Part shown: piece by piece, positions 45,482 through 54,594 of the stretch
Layout of the letters: the number at the start of each line of letters is the position of its first letter
Numbering within the stretch: position 1 is the stretch's first letter
Source: Rivularia sp963920925
Lineage (GTDB): Bacteria > Cyanobacteriota > Cyanobacteriia > Cyanobacteriales > Nostocaceae
Assembly: GCF_963920925.1 (NCBI RefSeq)
Contig: NZ_CAWUDI010000036.1
Coordinates: forward strand, 1-64,000
Length of the DNA stretch: 64,000 nt
Reading direction: 5' to 3'
Position numbers and translations under genes: made by a program
Notes under the pieces: generated by a model
Database searches by the model: none
Told to the model about the DNA's origin: nothing
Seen by the model: the letters and a program-made list of their open reading frames with translations, nothing else

Positions 45482-46768
45482 ATGCCACGCTCAGTTAAAG
45501 TACGTTCTGAATTTATCTCTAAGGTAAAGTCTTCTCTACCTCGTAATGGTTATATTCGTCAAACTGATTTAGCTGAGTATTTACAAATTTCTCAATCTAC
45601 TATCAGCAGTTTTCTTAACGGTAAACCTGTAGATTATTTGAATTTTAGAGAAATTTGTCGTGCTTTAAGTTTGGAATGGCAAGATATCGCCGATTTAACG
45701 GTAGAAACTTCACCTATAACACCTACAATATCGGATTCAAAAATATCTTCATCTAATTTGTCTCTCGAACATCCATCTGGACAAGTACCCTTAGATTCAG
45801 CATTTTATGTTGTGCGATCGCCAATTGAAGAACGATGTTACGAACAAATTAATCAACCCGGTGCTTTAATCAGAATTAAGTCACCCAGACAGATGGGTAA
45901 AAGTTCGCTTCTAGCAAGAATTATTGATAAATCGCAATTTCAAGGAGATAGTACTGTAACTTTAGATTTTCAACTTGCAGCAGGGCAGATTTTTGTCAGT
46001 TTAGATAAGTTTTTACGTTGGTTTTGTGCCAGCGTCGGTTTAGCTTTAAATATTCCCAATAAAATTGATGAATATTGGGATTTAGCATCAATTGTTGGTA
46101 GCAGTATGGCTTGTAAAGCTTATTTTGAAGAGTATTTATTACCAACTATCAATAAACCCCTAACTCTTGGTTTAGATGAGGTTGATAAAATATTTGAATA
46201 TCCAGAAATTTATCGGGATTTTTTTGGATTGCTGCGGGCTTTACACGAAGAAGGTAAACGACGAGAAATTTGGAAAAAGCTACAACTAATAATTGTACAT
46301 TCTACAGAAGTTTACGTGCCTCTCGATATCAATCAATCACCATTTAATGTCGGGTTATCGATAGAATTACCTGAATTTAATAGTAAACAAATTTTAGATT
46401 TAGCGCAAAGACATCAACTTAATTGGAATGATACCGATGTCGATCAATTAATGACGTTGGTGAGCGGGCATCCGTTTTTAATCCGTCTTACTCTCTATCA
46501 TATAGCTAGCGAAAATATTACTTTAAATCAAATATTAGAAAATTCTACAACTCCGAAGAGTATTTTTGCAGAACATTTACGCCGTCAAAGCTTAATTCTG
46601 ACGCAACAACCGGAATTAGCAGAGGCTATGAAAGATATAGTTAATAATAGTAACCCTACATTATCAACAGTTACTAAATTTAAGTTACAAAGTATGGGAT
46701 TGATCAAATTGCAGGGAGATAATGTATTTCCGCGCTGTAATTTATATCGTCAGTTTTTGCGGATTTAG
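45482..46768 (+). CDS. HTH + AAA-like ATPase (AAA_35) protein
   Basis: 428 residues from ATG 45482; an ORF start at 45449 would lie within the repeat and is rejected. Residues about 5-70 are a Cro-type helix-turn-helix (YIRQTDLAEYLQISQSTISSFLNG, with a second half NFREICRALSLEWQDIADL). A linker leads into an AAA_35 NTPase: P-loop variant IKSPRQMGKSSLLARI, Walker B TLGLDEVDKIF, and a C-terminal winged helix (SGHPFLIRLTLYHIA). It lacks WD40 repeats. It is a DNA-binding or protein-binding relative of the AAA-WD40 protein 2.4 kb away; the two are on opposite strands with the TPR paralogues in between. Confidence 0.9.
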   Translation: MPRSVKVRSEFISKVKSSLPRNGYIRQTDLAEYLQISQSTISSFLNGKPVDYLNFREICRALSLEWQDIADLTVETSPITPTISDSKISSSNLSLEHPSGQVPLDSAFYVVRSPIEERCYEQINQPGALIRIKSPRQMGKSSLLARIIDKSQFQGDSTVTLDFQLAAGQIFVSLDKFLRWFCASVGLALNIPNKIDEYWDLASIVGSSMACKAYFEEYLLPTINKPLTLGLDEVDKIFEYPEIYRDFFGLLRALHEEGKRREIWKKLQLIIVHSTEVYVPLDINQSPFNVGLSIELPEFNSKQILDLAQRHQLNWNDTDVDQLMTLVSGHPFLIRLTLYHIASENITLNQILENSTTPKSIFAEHLRRQSLILTQQPELAEAMKDIVNNSNPTLSTVTKFKLQSMGLIKLQGDNVFPRCNLYRQFLRI

Positions 46769-46805
46769 GATTTGAGAGGGAATGGGGAATAGAGGAAAAA
46801 GTTTT

Positions 46806-46985
46806 AAAGTATCCGGCGGTTGAAACCACTGCTACACAGGCAAAACCCACCTGCGTGGGTTAAGAATTTATTAGCCCACGCAGGTGGTGAGAGCAGCCCC
46901 GTGGGTTGTCTCCCGCAGTACGAGGGGACTGCCGTTAGCGGAGCGAGGCGTTAGCCTTACCCGAAGGGGCTTTGTTTGTATAGCC
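46806..46985. repeat. Dispersed repeat 'GAAACCACTGCTACACAGG...', copy 2
   Basis: CGGCGGTTGAAACCACTGC, AACCCACCTGCGTGGGTT and AGCCCACGCAGGTGG match copy 1 at 39222 in order. It is followed by CGTTAGCGGAGCGAGGCGTTAGCC, another word common in cyanobacterial intergenic DNA. Confidence 0.75.
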
Positions 46986-47015
46986 TCACCCATAAGCGGG
47001 TGTAGGGTAAAATTT

Positions 47016-47834
47016 CTAACCTTTCTTCTCAACTTTCCACACATCAGAAGCTCTCCCCAATTCTTGACTCAAACTTTGATGAATATGCCCGTTAGTAGCT
47101 AAAATTCTTCCCGAATCCATCTTGAAATCGCTACCATCATAAGCCGTAACTTTTCCACCAGCTTCCCGTAAAATAATCACCCCAGCAGTAATATCCCACG
47201 GTGAAAGTCCTCTTTCCCAATATCCATCCAAACGCCCGCAGGCAACATGAGCTAAATCGAGTGCAGCGGAGCCACCACGCCTTACTCCTTGAGTTAAATG
47301 GGTTAAATGACAAAATTCTGTATAGTTGTTATCGTCAGTCTCCCGACGGTCATAAGCGAAACCTGTTACCAACAAACTTCTACTTAATTCCGAAGTCTTA
47401 GAAATACTTATAGGGCGGCGATTGCAGGTTGCTCCTAACCCTTGAGCGGCGCGGTATAATTCGTTGCGTGAGGGGTCGTAAATTACACCAACTTGCGGAA
47501 CGCCGTTAATTAAAAGCCCAATGGAAACCGAAAAAAACGGATATTCATGAGCGAAATTAGTTGTACCATCCAAAGGATCGATCGCCCAAAGATATTCTTG
47601 ATTTTGATTGCCTAACTTCCCAGATTCTTCAGCAAGGATAGCGTGTTCGGGCACATGACGGCGTAAAGTTTCTAAAACCACAACTTCCGAAGCTTTATCG
47701 GCTGCCGTCACCAAATCCCCCGGACGTTTTTCCGCAGTTTTATCTTCCACCTTACCCAAATAACCTTGCAAAACAGCACCAGCAGACAGCGCTGCTTCTG
47801 TAGCAATATCTAGAAAAATTTGTAAGTCAGACAT
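47016..47834 (-). CDS. Inositol monophosphatase family protein
   Basis: 272 residues, the usual family length. Metal-binding motifs are intact: LAEESG (Glu), AIDPLDGTTNFAHEYPFFSVSIG (the D-P-L-D-G-T signature), and SPWDITAGVIILREAGGKVT. Members hydrolyse inositol 1-phosphate and related sugar phosphates with Mg2+ in the cytoplasm. The exact substrate, inositol phosphate or histidinol phosphate, cannot be decided from sequence alone. It follows the nuclease-lipoprotein gene on the same strand, 170 bp of heptamer repeats apart. Confidence 0.95.
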   Translation of the reverse strand: MSDLQIFLDIATEAALSAGAVLQGYLGKVEDKTAEKRPGDLVTAADKASEVVVLETLRRHVPEHAILAEESGKLGNQNQEYLWAIDPLDGTTNFAHEYPFFSVSIGLLINGVPQVGVIYDPSRNELYRAAQGLGATCNRRPISISKTSELSRSLLVTGFAYDRRETDDNNYTEFCHLTHLTQGVRRGGSAALDLAHVACGRLDGYWERGLSPWDITAGVIILREAGGKVTAYDGSDFKMDSGRILATNGHIHQSLSQELGRASDVWKVEKKG

Positions 47835-48004
47835 AAATAAGGTTAAAGGTTAAAGGTTAAAAGTTTAGAGTTAGGAGTTGGGAGTTGGGAATGGGTAATT
47901 GGGAATTGGGCATGGGGCCGCAGGGCATTGGTAATAATTATTTATTCTTCTCCCTATCTCCCCCTCCCCTTGTCCCCTTGTCCCCTTGTCTCCCCATCTC
48001 CCCA

Positions 48005-48529
48005 TCACCTGTAAACGCGGCGAAACTCGGAGGGAGAAAGACGCATGGGATCTTCGGGGTTCCAAATTCCTTCACCCATCAGTCTAGACCAATGCTGTGC
48101 CTGTTCCAAACGTGAATCGTATTTGTGATTTGGCGATCGCGCTACAAATATTGCGTGTCCTTCTTTAACAAGCTGTTCGTTTACTAACGTTTCATTTTTC
48201 CATACGTAAGCTAAGGTTCGTCCAAATTTATCTTTGGCTTCTACGTCAAACTCTAATCTTACGGGTGAAGATTTGTCTTGAATCAACTCTGTCAAACGTT
48301 TTTTAGAAGCTTCTCCCCAAGGACGTTGACGTGTAGGAGGGGCGCTGATACCCGTCAAACGCACTTCAGAAATCAAATTAGGCTGTTCACGAAAACCCAT
48401 AACCTGCAAAGTTTGTCCGCTAACAACCCGCACCACTTTAATTGGTACCGTTCCCGCTTGGAATGTGTCTTTTTTAGCTTGGCACCCCAGCAATAGTAAA
48501 CAACAAAAGAAAATAACTACTTTTTTCAT
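48005..48529 (-). CDS. Thermonuclease (SNase-like) lipoprotein
   Basis: 174 residues from ATG 48529. A lipoprotein signal with lipobox LLLLGC puts the mature protein on a membrane outside the cytoplasm. The SNase fold follows: VKVVRVVSGQTLQVMG, VRLTGISAPPTRQRPWGEASKKRL, VRLEFDVEAKDKFGRTLAYVW and LVKEGHAIF. In staphylococcal nuclease the first catalytic Arg and Glu lie in RL-G-I-D-x-PE and the second Arg in RxLAYV. Here the usual Asp after the first strand (DGDT) is GQT and the Asp-x-Pro-Glu is SAPPT, so some metal and catalytic residues look changed, while GRTLAYVW is kept. Activity is uncertain. Confidence 0.88.
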   Translation of the reverse strand: MKKVVIFFCCLLLLGCQAKKDTFQAGTVPIKVVRVVSGQTLQVMGFREQPNLISEVRLTGISAPPTRQRPWGEASKKRLTELIQDKSSPVRLEFDVEAKDKFGRTLAYVWKNETLVNEQLVKEGHAIFVARSPNHKYDSRLEQAQHWSRLMGEGIWNPEDPMRLSPSEFRRVYR

Positions 48530-48596
48530 CAAAAAAGGTCAAAGGTTAAAGGTTAAAGGTAATAACTATAAACTCCTAACTGTTCACTGCTAACTG

Positions 48597-48965
48597 TCAA
48601 TCCTCCTCAATCGGTAATCCCTTACGAACTCTACCTTTGGCAAAATAACGTCCGAATTGAAGTTCGTAAACTTCGTCTTCGTCTTGGGTTTCTACTTCTA
48701 AGTCGGAACAGGCATAGCTAACGCATAATAATGCATAGCCTTTTCTTTGCAGGTGAGGGGATAATCCCACGGCTTCGGGTTGAGAAATATTTCCTTTTAT
48801 AACTTTGACGGCACAAGTGGTACAAGCACCATTACGACAGGAAAACGGTAAATCTACACCTTGTTTCTCAAAACTGTGCAGAATGTAGCGATCGCCAGGA
48901 ACTTCCAAGGTATGTGTAATCCCTTTTGCTTTATCTCGAACTGTGACTTTATATGTAGAGGACAT
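48597..48965 (-). CDS. Plant-type [2Fe-2S] ferredoxin with C-terminal extension
   Basis: 122 residues. Cluster ligands are C-x4-C-x2-C in FSCRNGACTTCAV and a distant Cys in ALLCVSYA. A C-terminal extension of about 25 residues (DEVYELQFGRYFAKGRVRKGLPI) goes beyond PetF and is like the FdC2/Fed7 type conserved in cyanobacteria and chloroplasts. It would exchange electrons with a photosynthetic or stress-related partner. Monocistronic, opposite to tRNA-Ser. Confidence 0.93.
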   Translation of the reverse strand: MSSTYKVTVRDKAKGITHTLEVPGDRYILHSFEKQGVDLPFSCRNGACTTCAVKVIKGNISQPEAVGLSPHLQRKGYALLCVSYACSDLEVETQDEDEVYELQFGRYFAKGRVRKGLPIEED

Positions 48966-49066
48966 GATGATTTCGGGTTTTGAATTCGGTCATTATAGAA
49001 TTATTCTCTCAAGGATTGCAGTTTATTTGATTTCAATGTAAGATGTCTTCTTGTGGCACTGCACCT

Positions 49067-49153
49067 GGAGAGGTGGCCGAGTGGTTGAAGGCGCAGCACT
49101 GGAAATGCTGTTTACCCGAAAGGGTAACGAGGGTTCGAATCCCTCCCTCTCCA
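49067..49153 (+). tRNA. trnS: tRNA-Ser (anticodon GGA)
   Basis: The 87-base gene has a perfect acceptor stem (GGAGAGG / CCTCTCC), a D arm (GGCCGAGTGGTTGAAGGC), an anticodon arm CAGCA-CTGGAAA-TGCTG with anticodon GGA, a long variable arm (TTACCC-GAAA-GGGTAA) typical of serine tRNAs and a T arm with GGTTCGAATCC. The 3' CCA is not encoded. The discriminator base is A as read here. Confidence 0.97.
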
Positions 49154-49462
49154 TTTTATTCAAGCTATATTATTCCTACGTACTTCATTCTTTCTGTACG
49201 TAGGTTTTTTGCTGAGTATAATCTTGAAACTTAAAATTTTAAGCTCTGAATCGCGCATTCAACTATTGCTGTGACTTGTATCACTAAAGGTAGCTTGAAT
49301 ACGCAGTCCGGGCTGTAAAAGTAATGATGACGTTAAGCAAACCTTATGATAAAGCTACAATTGAAAATTAACATTCCGATTAGCAGGGCTTAATGTCCGC
49401 AAGGTGTAATTCCTTAAGCGTTCAAAATGGGATTTAAGTAAGCGATCGGTATAGGTAAAAAA
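49154..49462. other. Intergenic region between tRNA-Ser and caspase-EAL gene
   Basis: About 310 bp. CTACGTACTTC...ACGTAGG just after the tRNA (about 49175-49205) forms a weak hairpin ending in TTTTTTG, a possible tRNA terminator. No gene is visible; a promoter for the next gene must lie here. Confidence 0.45.
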
Positions 49463-51727
49463 ATGAAAAAGTTGGCATTGCTGATTGGGGTAAGCGAATA
49501 TGACTATGAATTGAATCCCCTACCAGGTGCCCTTAAAGATGTTGATGCAATGCAACGTGTTTTACAACATCCAGACATGGGTGGTTTTTCCCCAAATAAT
49601 ATCGAAGTATTGAAAAATCCGCAGATACCAAATATGGGAATGGAAATTGAGAAAATTTTCTCTAATTGCCAGAAGCACGATTTGGTATTGCTATATTTTT
49701 CGGGGCATGGGATTAAAGATGATAATGGCAATCTTTATTTAGCGAGCAGTCAAACTTGCAAGCATCCCAACGGGCAATTGATTACTTCAAGCACTGTCGC
49801 CGCAAGTTTTGTCCACAATATCATGGATAAAAGCCCAAGTCGCAGGCAAGTAATAATTCTTGATTGCTGCTTTAGTGGTGCTTTTGCTAGAGGTATGACG
49901 GTGAAAAATGATGGTGATGTAGATATTAAAAATCAATTGGGAGGGGAAGATGCGGCAGTTTTAACTTCTTCTACTTCTACTCAATATTCTTTTGAAGAAC
50001 AGGCATCAAATCATTCAATTTATACCCGCTACCTTGTCGAAGGAATTGAAAATGGCAAGGCGGATCTAGATGGTGATGGTGTAATTTCAGTTGATGAACT
50101 GCATGAATATACTCGCACTAGAATGCAGCAAGTTGCACCCAAAAGTAAGCCTGAGATTTATGCTTTTAAAGAAGGTTATAAGATTCAGTTGGCAAAAGTG
50201 TGTTTAGCTCAACAGCTAAGTTCTCCGCTTGCTAAAAATCAAATAAGTTTTGGGGAATTAAAGTTGGGAAGAATGCTGCAAGAGGAAAGCGCTAAAGATG
50301 AATTACAAGTTGATTATTTACCTAATTTTTTAGAACCGTTTGATTTTTTGATTAAAATTTTAATTACCAGACTCACTGAAAACTTTTTCATTAACGATAG
50401 AGCAAATAACTTATCTATTAACTCGGAATTTGAAATCCAAATATTAGAAATTATCAGAGAATCTTCTGAAGCCGATTTTGTATTTATACTCGAAAATGAT
50501 AGTCAGGATAACTGTTTTGTTAAAACACAAAGTAATTTAGCAGAAAATATAGATAAAAATGCTTACATTAATATATTAAATACAACAATTTTTCCAATTA
50601 TTTCTCATGAATCAGTTTTTAATCCCTCGCATCACGGCACTTACAAAATTCACGAGTATGCTAAAGGCTCTGCCAATGCTTTTGTGATGATACCGTTAAA
50701 AATGCCTCCGCAAGCTGAAATTATGGTAATTTGCGGTTTGCCTAGAAATTCGCATTTATTAGGAAATGCCTACGGTAAAATTCTGTCTAGTTTTTATCAA
50801 AGCAGTCAAATATTTTTAGAACCTACATTAGTAGAAGCCGCAATTATTGATGCTTTAAAAAAAGATTTTCAATTTGTCTCTGAGTCGCTATACGAAAGAC
50901 GTTTTCAACTATTTTGCGAACGGTTGCAGAAAATGGTTGTTTATTTTGAACCCGTTATTTGTATAGATGCCAATGAATTTTTTATCAGCGGTTGGGAAGC
51001 TTTAGCTAGAGATACCCAAAGCTTAACTGCTCCTGTCGATCTATTTGAAGCCGCAGAATTATGGGGTTCTCGATTTAAAGTTGAGTTAGACCAATATTTT
51101 CTTAGAATTGCAGTAAAAAGCTATAAAGAAGCGAGAAAATCAAAACAAAGAAGATTGAGTGATGTTGTTCCATTATCAGTTAATGTATATCCAGAATCAT
51201 TAGTTAGAACCGCATATTTTGAAACTGTTAGAGAAGTTTTAGAAGAAGATATCATTTCACCACGAAATTTGATCTTAGAAATTTCTGAAAAATCTGAATT
51301 ACCGCAATTTCACAATGGTGTTAAATTAGAGAATCCTTTAGCTTTTTTCAAAAATAAACTTTTAGAATACGTCCATCAATTTAATATTCGATTTGCTATC
51401 GATGATTTCGGAGTTGGTTATGCTTCAGTTTCTCGACTAGTTGGTTTGAATCCATGTCACGTTAAAATTGACCGCGAAATTCTGCATCATCAATCTAGCG
51501 ATTTAATTATTCGCTTCGTTCATCAAATTGTTAAAGAAAATAATTTATATCCACCGAATGTAATAGTTGAAGGTGTTGATGAACATACTCCAATTAGTTT
51601 ATATCAATTAAAAAAAATAGGCGTAACTTATATTCAAGGACATATTGTTGGTAAACCGGAACCAGAAGTTTATCGTCTCAGCCAGGAAAAATATGAGGAA
51701 TTACTAAAAATGATTTCAGGAGAATAG
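49463..51727 (+). CDS. Caspase-like peptidase (C14) - GAF-like - EAL fusion protein
   Basis: 754 residues. The N-terminal ~250 residues are a C14 caspase-fold peptidase: KLALLIGVSEYD, PLPGALKDVDAM, catalytic His in LLYFSGHGIKDDNG and catalytic Cys in VIILDCCFSGAFARG. Residues about 270-470 are a GAF-like region (EIQILEIIRESSEADFVFIL). The C-terminal ~270 residues are an EAL domain: FISGWEALAR, LSVNVYPESL, NLILEISEKSE, IRFAIDDFGVGYASVSRL, HVKIDREI, IVEGVDEH and IQGHIVGKP. The metal and base residues of active c-di-GMP phosphodiesterases (E, N, E, DD, K, E, Q) all have counterparts. Caspase-fold proteases fused to many signalling domains are known in cyanobacteria, but a fusion to EAL is unusual. 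It implies protease control by, or control of, c-di-GMP. Single gene with no obvious operon partner. Confidence 0.9.
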   Translation: MKKLALLIGVSEYDYELNPLPGALKDVDAMQRVLQHPDMGGFSPNNIEVLKNPQIPNMGMEIEKIFSNCQKHDLVLLYFSGHGIKDDNGNLYLASSQTCKHPNGQLITSSTVAASFVHNIMDKSPSRRQVIILDCCFSGAFARGMTVKNDGDVDIKNQLGGEDAAVLTSSTSTQYSFEEQASNHSIYTRYLVEGIENGKADLDGDGVISVDELHEYTRTRMQQVAPKSKPEIYAFKEGYKIQLAKVCLAQQLSSPLAKNQISFGELKLGRMLQEESAKDELQVDYLPNFLEPFDFLIKILITRLTENFFINDRANNLSINSEFEIQILEIIRESSEADFVFILENDSQDNCFVKTQSNLAENIDKNAYINILNTTIFPIISHESVFNPSHHGTYKIHEYAKGSANAFVMIPLKMPPQAEIMVICGLPRNSHLLGNAYGKILSSFYQSSQIFLEPTLVEAAIIDALKKDFQFVSESLYERRFQLFCERLQKMVVYFEPVICIDANEFFISGWEALARDTQSLTAPVDLFEAAELWGSRFKVELDQYFLRIAVKSYKEARKSKQRRLSDVVPLSVNVYPESLVRTAYFETVREVLEEDIISPRNLILEISEKSELPQFHNGVKLENPLAFFKNKLLEYVHQFNIRFAIDDFGVGYASVSRLVGLNPCHVKIDREILHHQSSDLIIRFVHQIVKENNLYPPNVIVEGVDEHTPISLYQLKKIGVTYIQGHIVGKPEPEVYRLSQEKYEELLKMISGE

Positions 51728-51815
51728 ATAATTGGGAATATTGCTCTTATAATTGTTTATGTAACGTTACATTTTATTTCAAATCAATCCAGATGATTTC
51801 TTTAAACTAAGTGGT

Positions 51816-51882
51816 AGGTTGGGTTAAAGGCGCACAAATTATTTATGATATGTTTAGTATTGAGAATGCGCCGTAACCCAAC
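51816..51882. repeat. MITE-like inverted repeat (GTTGGGTT...AACCCAAC)
   Basis: GGTTGGGTTAAAGGCGCA mirrors TGCGCCGTAACCCAAC with one interruption. The loop is AT-rich. It lies 90 bp behind the caspase-EAL gene. Confidence 0.7.
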
Positions 51883-51985
51883 ATCAATATTTCTGTCTAT
51901 CTTTTCATAAGTCATTATTTATAATTTTTGATTAATCTAAATTCAATATTTAACTGAAATTGAATATTGCTTTAATTCTAATCAT

Positions 51986-52411
51986 TTAATTTGACGGTGG
52001 ATGTTCGCCCATTGTTACCCACATCTTACGCACACGATTCATTTGCGAACGATTCATTTTCAACGCAGAAATTGTTATTCTTCCAACTGCTGTAAGTCCG
52101 ATAATTTCTGTACTATCTTCATTCCAAGCAAAATGTTCTGACCATAATTGTTGATGTGGATGAAATAAAGTAATTTCTTGTTGACTTACTTTATCAAATG
52201 CTGTTTGACGATAAGCTTTGTATCTATTGCAAGAAGGGCAAGCCAAGCAGAGATTTTCAAAGATACTTTTCCCTCCTGCCGAACGAGGAATGATATGTTC
52301 AAATTCAAAAGTGCTTACTGTAAGGGATTCATCTGTACGGCAATAAGCACAGCAGTTACTAAAATGATTACGAATTCGTCGTTGTAAATCTACTCGAATA
52401 TAAACACTCAC
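51986..52411 (-). CDS. HNH endonuclease
   Basis: 141 residues. The HNH core is CAYCRTDESLTVSTFEFEHIIPRSAGGKS...NLCLACPSCNRYKA, with two CxxC zinc pairs, the central His pair EHIIP, Asn in ENLCLAC and the last His position replaced by Asn/Arg (SCNRYK). It starts with GTG overlapping the previous stop (GTGA), so it is co-translated with the 114-residue gene upstream. Cyanobacteria carry many such small HNH nucleases, in mobile elements and in conflict systems. Target unknown. Confidence 0.92.
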   Translation of the reverse strand: MSVYIRVDLQRRIRNHFSNCCAYCRTDESLTVSTFEFEHIIPRSAGGKSIFENLCLACPSCNRYKAYRQTAFDKVSQQEITLFHPHQQLWSEHFAWNEDSTEIIGLTAVGRITISALKMNRSQMNRVRKMWVTMGEHPPSN

Positions 52412-52752
52412 GCCACTCTCGATGACCCCTGAAGTTGATTTAAGGTATATCTAGCCCTAGTTTTTAGAATATTTAGCTGGTCAACTTTTGTCAATAAATC
52501 ATTCAAAGTAGCGCTTTCATCAGTTGATAGTTGATTCTCAGTACTCTGCTTTAATAAATCATTTAATTCAGTTTGAGTATTTATAGATAACTTGATATCT
52601 GCTAACGCTTGCAATTCATCTAAACTTAAATTGCTCAAAAGTTCAGAATCTACTACTGATTGATTTATCAATTTATGATAAGTTTCCAAATCTAAAAATA
52701 CTCCAATTCTTTCTCCCTGTTTGTTGGTAAGATACTGTGTTGATTCTGCCAT
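52408..52752 (-). CDS. Small hypothetical protein co-translated with HNH nuclease
   Basis: 114 residues, family not recognised. The N-terminus (STQYLTNKQGERIGVFLDLETYHKLI) resembles Phd/YefM-type antitoxin openings, in which a strand and a helix with VLLPLEEY-like text precede the dimer part. The rest is predicted helical and Leu/Gln/Asn-rich. Coupling to an HNH nuclease by GTGA suggests a regulator or inhibitor of it. That is inference from position and size only. Confidence 0.75.
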   Translation of the reverse strand: MAESTQYLTNKQGERIGVFLDLETYHKLINQSVVDSELLSNLSLDELQALADIKLSINTQTELNDLLKQSTENQLSTDESATLNDLLTKVDQLNILKTRARYTLNQLQGSSRVA

Positions 52753-53042
52753 AATCCTTAATTCCCTTTACAATGATTTTTTCAGATAAAACTTGTTACC
52801 ATCAATATTAACTAAAGCCAATTACAAAAAACCACCCAGAAGGCAAATTTTGTATTCCCAGACACATTTATATTAATGAATAGTTAGAATAGTTCTTGTA
52901 AACAATCGCAAAGCAAACTTAACTATCTTGGTAGCAAAAACTATAATATTGAGTTTGGCAAGACTTTAAAATAAAAAACACTTGCAGTATCGCTGCACTC
53001 AGTTAAGAATTAATACGGTAAAGCACGCGGAGTAATAGATAG

Positions 53043-54473
53043 GTGAGTCAGTCATTTGATTACGATTTGGTGATTGTAGGCGCTGGAGTAGGCGGACATG
53101 GCGCTGCCTTACACGCCGTGAGTTGCGGATTGAAAACTGCAATTATTGAAGCTGCTGATATGGGGGGAACCTGCGTTAATCGTGGCTGTATCCCCTCGAA
53201 GGCTTTACTTGCTGCTTCTGGAAGAGTGCGGGAGTTACGCGATGCTTACCATCTCAAGTCGATGGGTATTCAAATTGATAACGTTCGATTTGAAAGAGGT
53301 GACATCGCTAACCATGCCAATAATTTGGTAGCGAAGATTCAAGGAGATTTAACTAATTCTCTCAAGCGTTTAAACGTTGATATTATTCAAGGTTGGGGTA
53401 AATTAACCGGAAAACAAAAGGTGACGGTTGATACGCCCGATGGTGAAAAAACTATCACAGCTAAAGATATTATTCTTTCTACTGGTTCAATTCCTTTTGT
53501 TCCACCGGGGATTGAAGTTGATGGTAAAACCGTGTTTACTAGCGACCAAGCTGTAAAGTTAGAATGGTTGCCGCAATGGGTAGCAATTGTCGGTAGCGGC
53601 TACATCGGTTTAGAATTCTCCGATGTTTACTCGGCTTTGGGTTGCGAAATCACTATGATCGAAGCTTTACCCGATTTAATGCCGGGATTTGACCGCGATA
53701 TTGCTAAACTTGCCCAAAGAGTATTAATAAATCCTCGCGATATTGAAACTTATTCGGGAATATACGCTAAAAAAATTACTCCTGGTTCGCCGGTAGTAAT
53801 TGAATTGGCAGATTTTAAAACTAAAGAAGATGTAGACGTGCTGGAAGTTGATGCTTGTTTGGTAGCTACCGGCAGAATTCCAGTCACACAAAATATAGGT
53901 TTAGATTCGGTGAGCGTTGAACTCGATAGACGCAAGTTTATTCCAGTCAATGACTCGATGGCAGTATTAAGTCAAGGGGAACCCGTACCTCATTTATGGG
54001 CGATTGGCGATGCTACTGGCAAAATGATGCTGGCTCATGCTGCTTCGGCTCAAGGGATTACAGCAGTTGAAAATATTTGCGGTAGAACAAAGGAAATTGA
54101 TTATGCCAGCATTCCCGCAGCAGCATTTACTCATCCAGAAATTAGCTATGTGGGAATGACACAGGAACAAGCTAAAGAAGTAGGTGAAGCCCAAGGATTT
54201 GAAGTTGGTGTAAGTAAAAGTTATTTCAAAGGTAATTCCAAAGCTTTAGCAGAAGGAGAAGCCGACGGAATCGCCAAAGTTGTCTATCGCAAAGATACAG
54301 GAGAAGTGCTGGGAGTCCACATTTTCGGACTTCACGCAGCCGATATTATTCACGAAGCAAGTGCGGCGATCGCCAATCGTCAAAGTGTAAATTCCCTCGC
54401 TCATTTAGTCCACGCCCATCCCACACTTTCCGAAGTCTTGGATGAAGCATACAAACGAGCGGCTGTCAGTTAA
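53043..54473 (+). CDS. lpdA: Dihydrolipoyl dehydrogenase (E3)
   Basis: 476 residues with a GTG start. FAD-binding VIVGAGVGGHGAALHA, the redox-active disulfide in GGTCVNRGCIPSKALL, NAD-binding VAIVGSGYIGLEFSDVY, LWAIGDATGKMMLAHAA and the C-terminal HAHPTLSE with the catalytic His-Glu pair. It reoxidises dihydrolipoamide in pyruvate and 2-oxo-acid dehydrogenases and the glycine cleavage system. The sequence has the cyanobacterial pattern with an insertion after the FAD motif. It is followed 120 bp downstream by trpC on the same strand. Confidence 0.97.
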   Translation: MSQSFDYDLVIVGAGVGGHGAALHAVSCGLKTAIIEAADMGGTCVNRGCIPSKALLAASGRVRELRDAYHLKSMGIQIDNVRFERGDIANHANNLVAKIQGDLTNSLKRLNVDIIQGWGKLTGKQKVTVDTPDGEKTITAKDIILSTGSIPFVPPGIEVDGKTVFTSDQAVKLEWLPQWVAIVGSGYIGLEFSDVYSALGCEITMIEALPDLMPGFDRDIAKLAQRVLINPRDIETYSGIYAKKITPGSPVVIELADFKTKEDVDVLEVDACLVATGRIPVTQNIGLDSVSVELDRRKFIPVNDSMAVLSQGEPVPHLWAIGDATGKMMLAHAASAQGITAVENICGRTKEIDYASIPAAAFTHPEISYVGMTQEQAKEVGEAQGFEVGVSKSYFKGNSKALAEGEADGIAKVVYRKDTGEVLGVHIFGLHAADIIHEASAAIANRQSVNSLAHLVHAHPTLSEVLDEAYKRAAVS

Positions 54474-54594
54474 CAGTGAACAGTTAACAGTTAGGAGTTA
54501 GGAGTTAGGAATTAGGGATTAAGAATTAAAATGTTCTCCCCATCTCTCCATCTCCCGCTCTTCCCAATTACCAATTACCAATTACCAATTACCA

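Noticed and set aside
46884..47102. 72-codon plus-strand ORF
   Set aside because: It is encoded mostly by dispersed repeat sequence and runs into the end of the inositol-phosphatase gene on the other strand.
49043..49234. 63-codon ORF across the tRNA-Ser gene
   Set aside because: It is a chance frame through the tRNA; the tRNA fold is complete.
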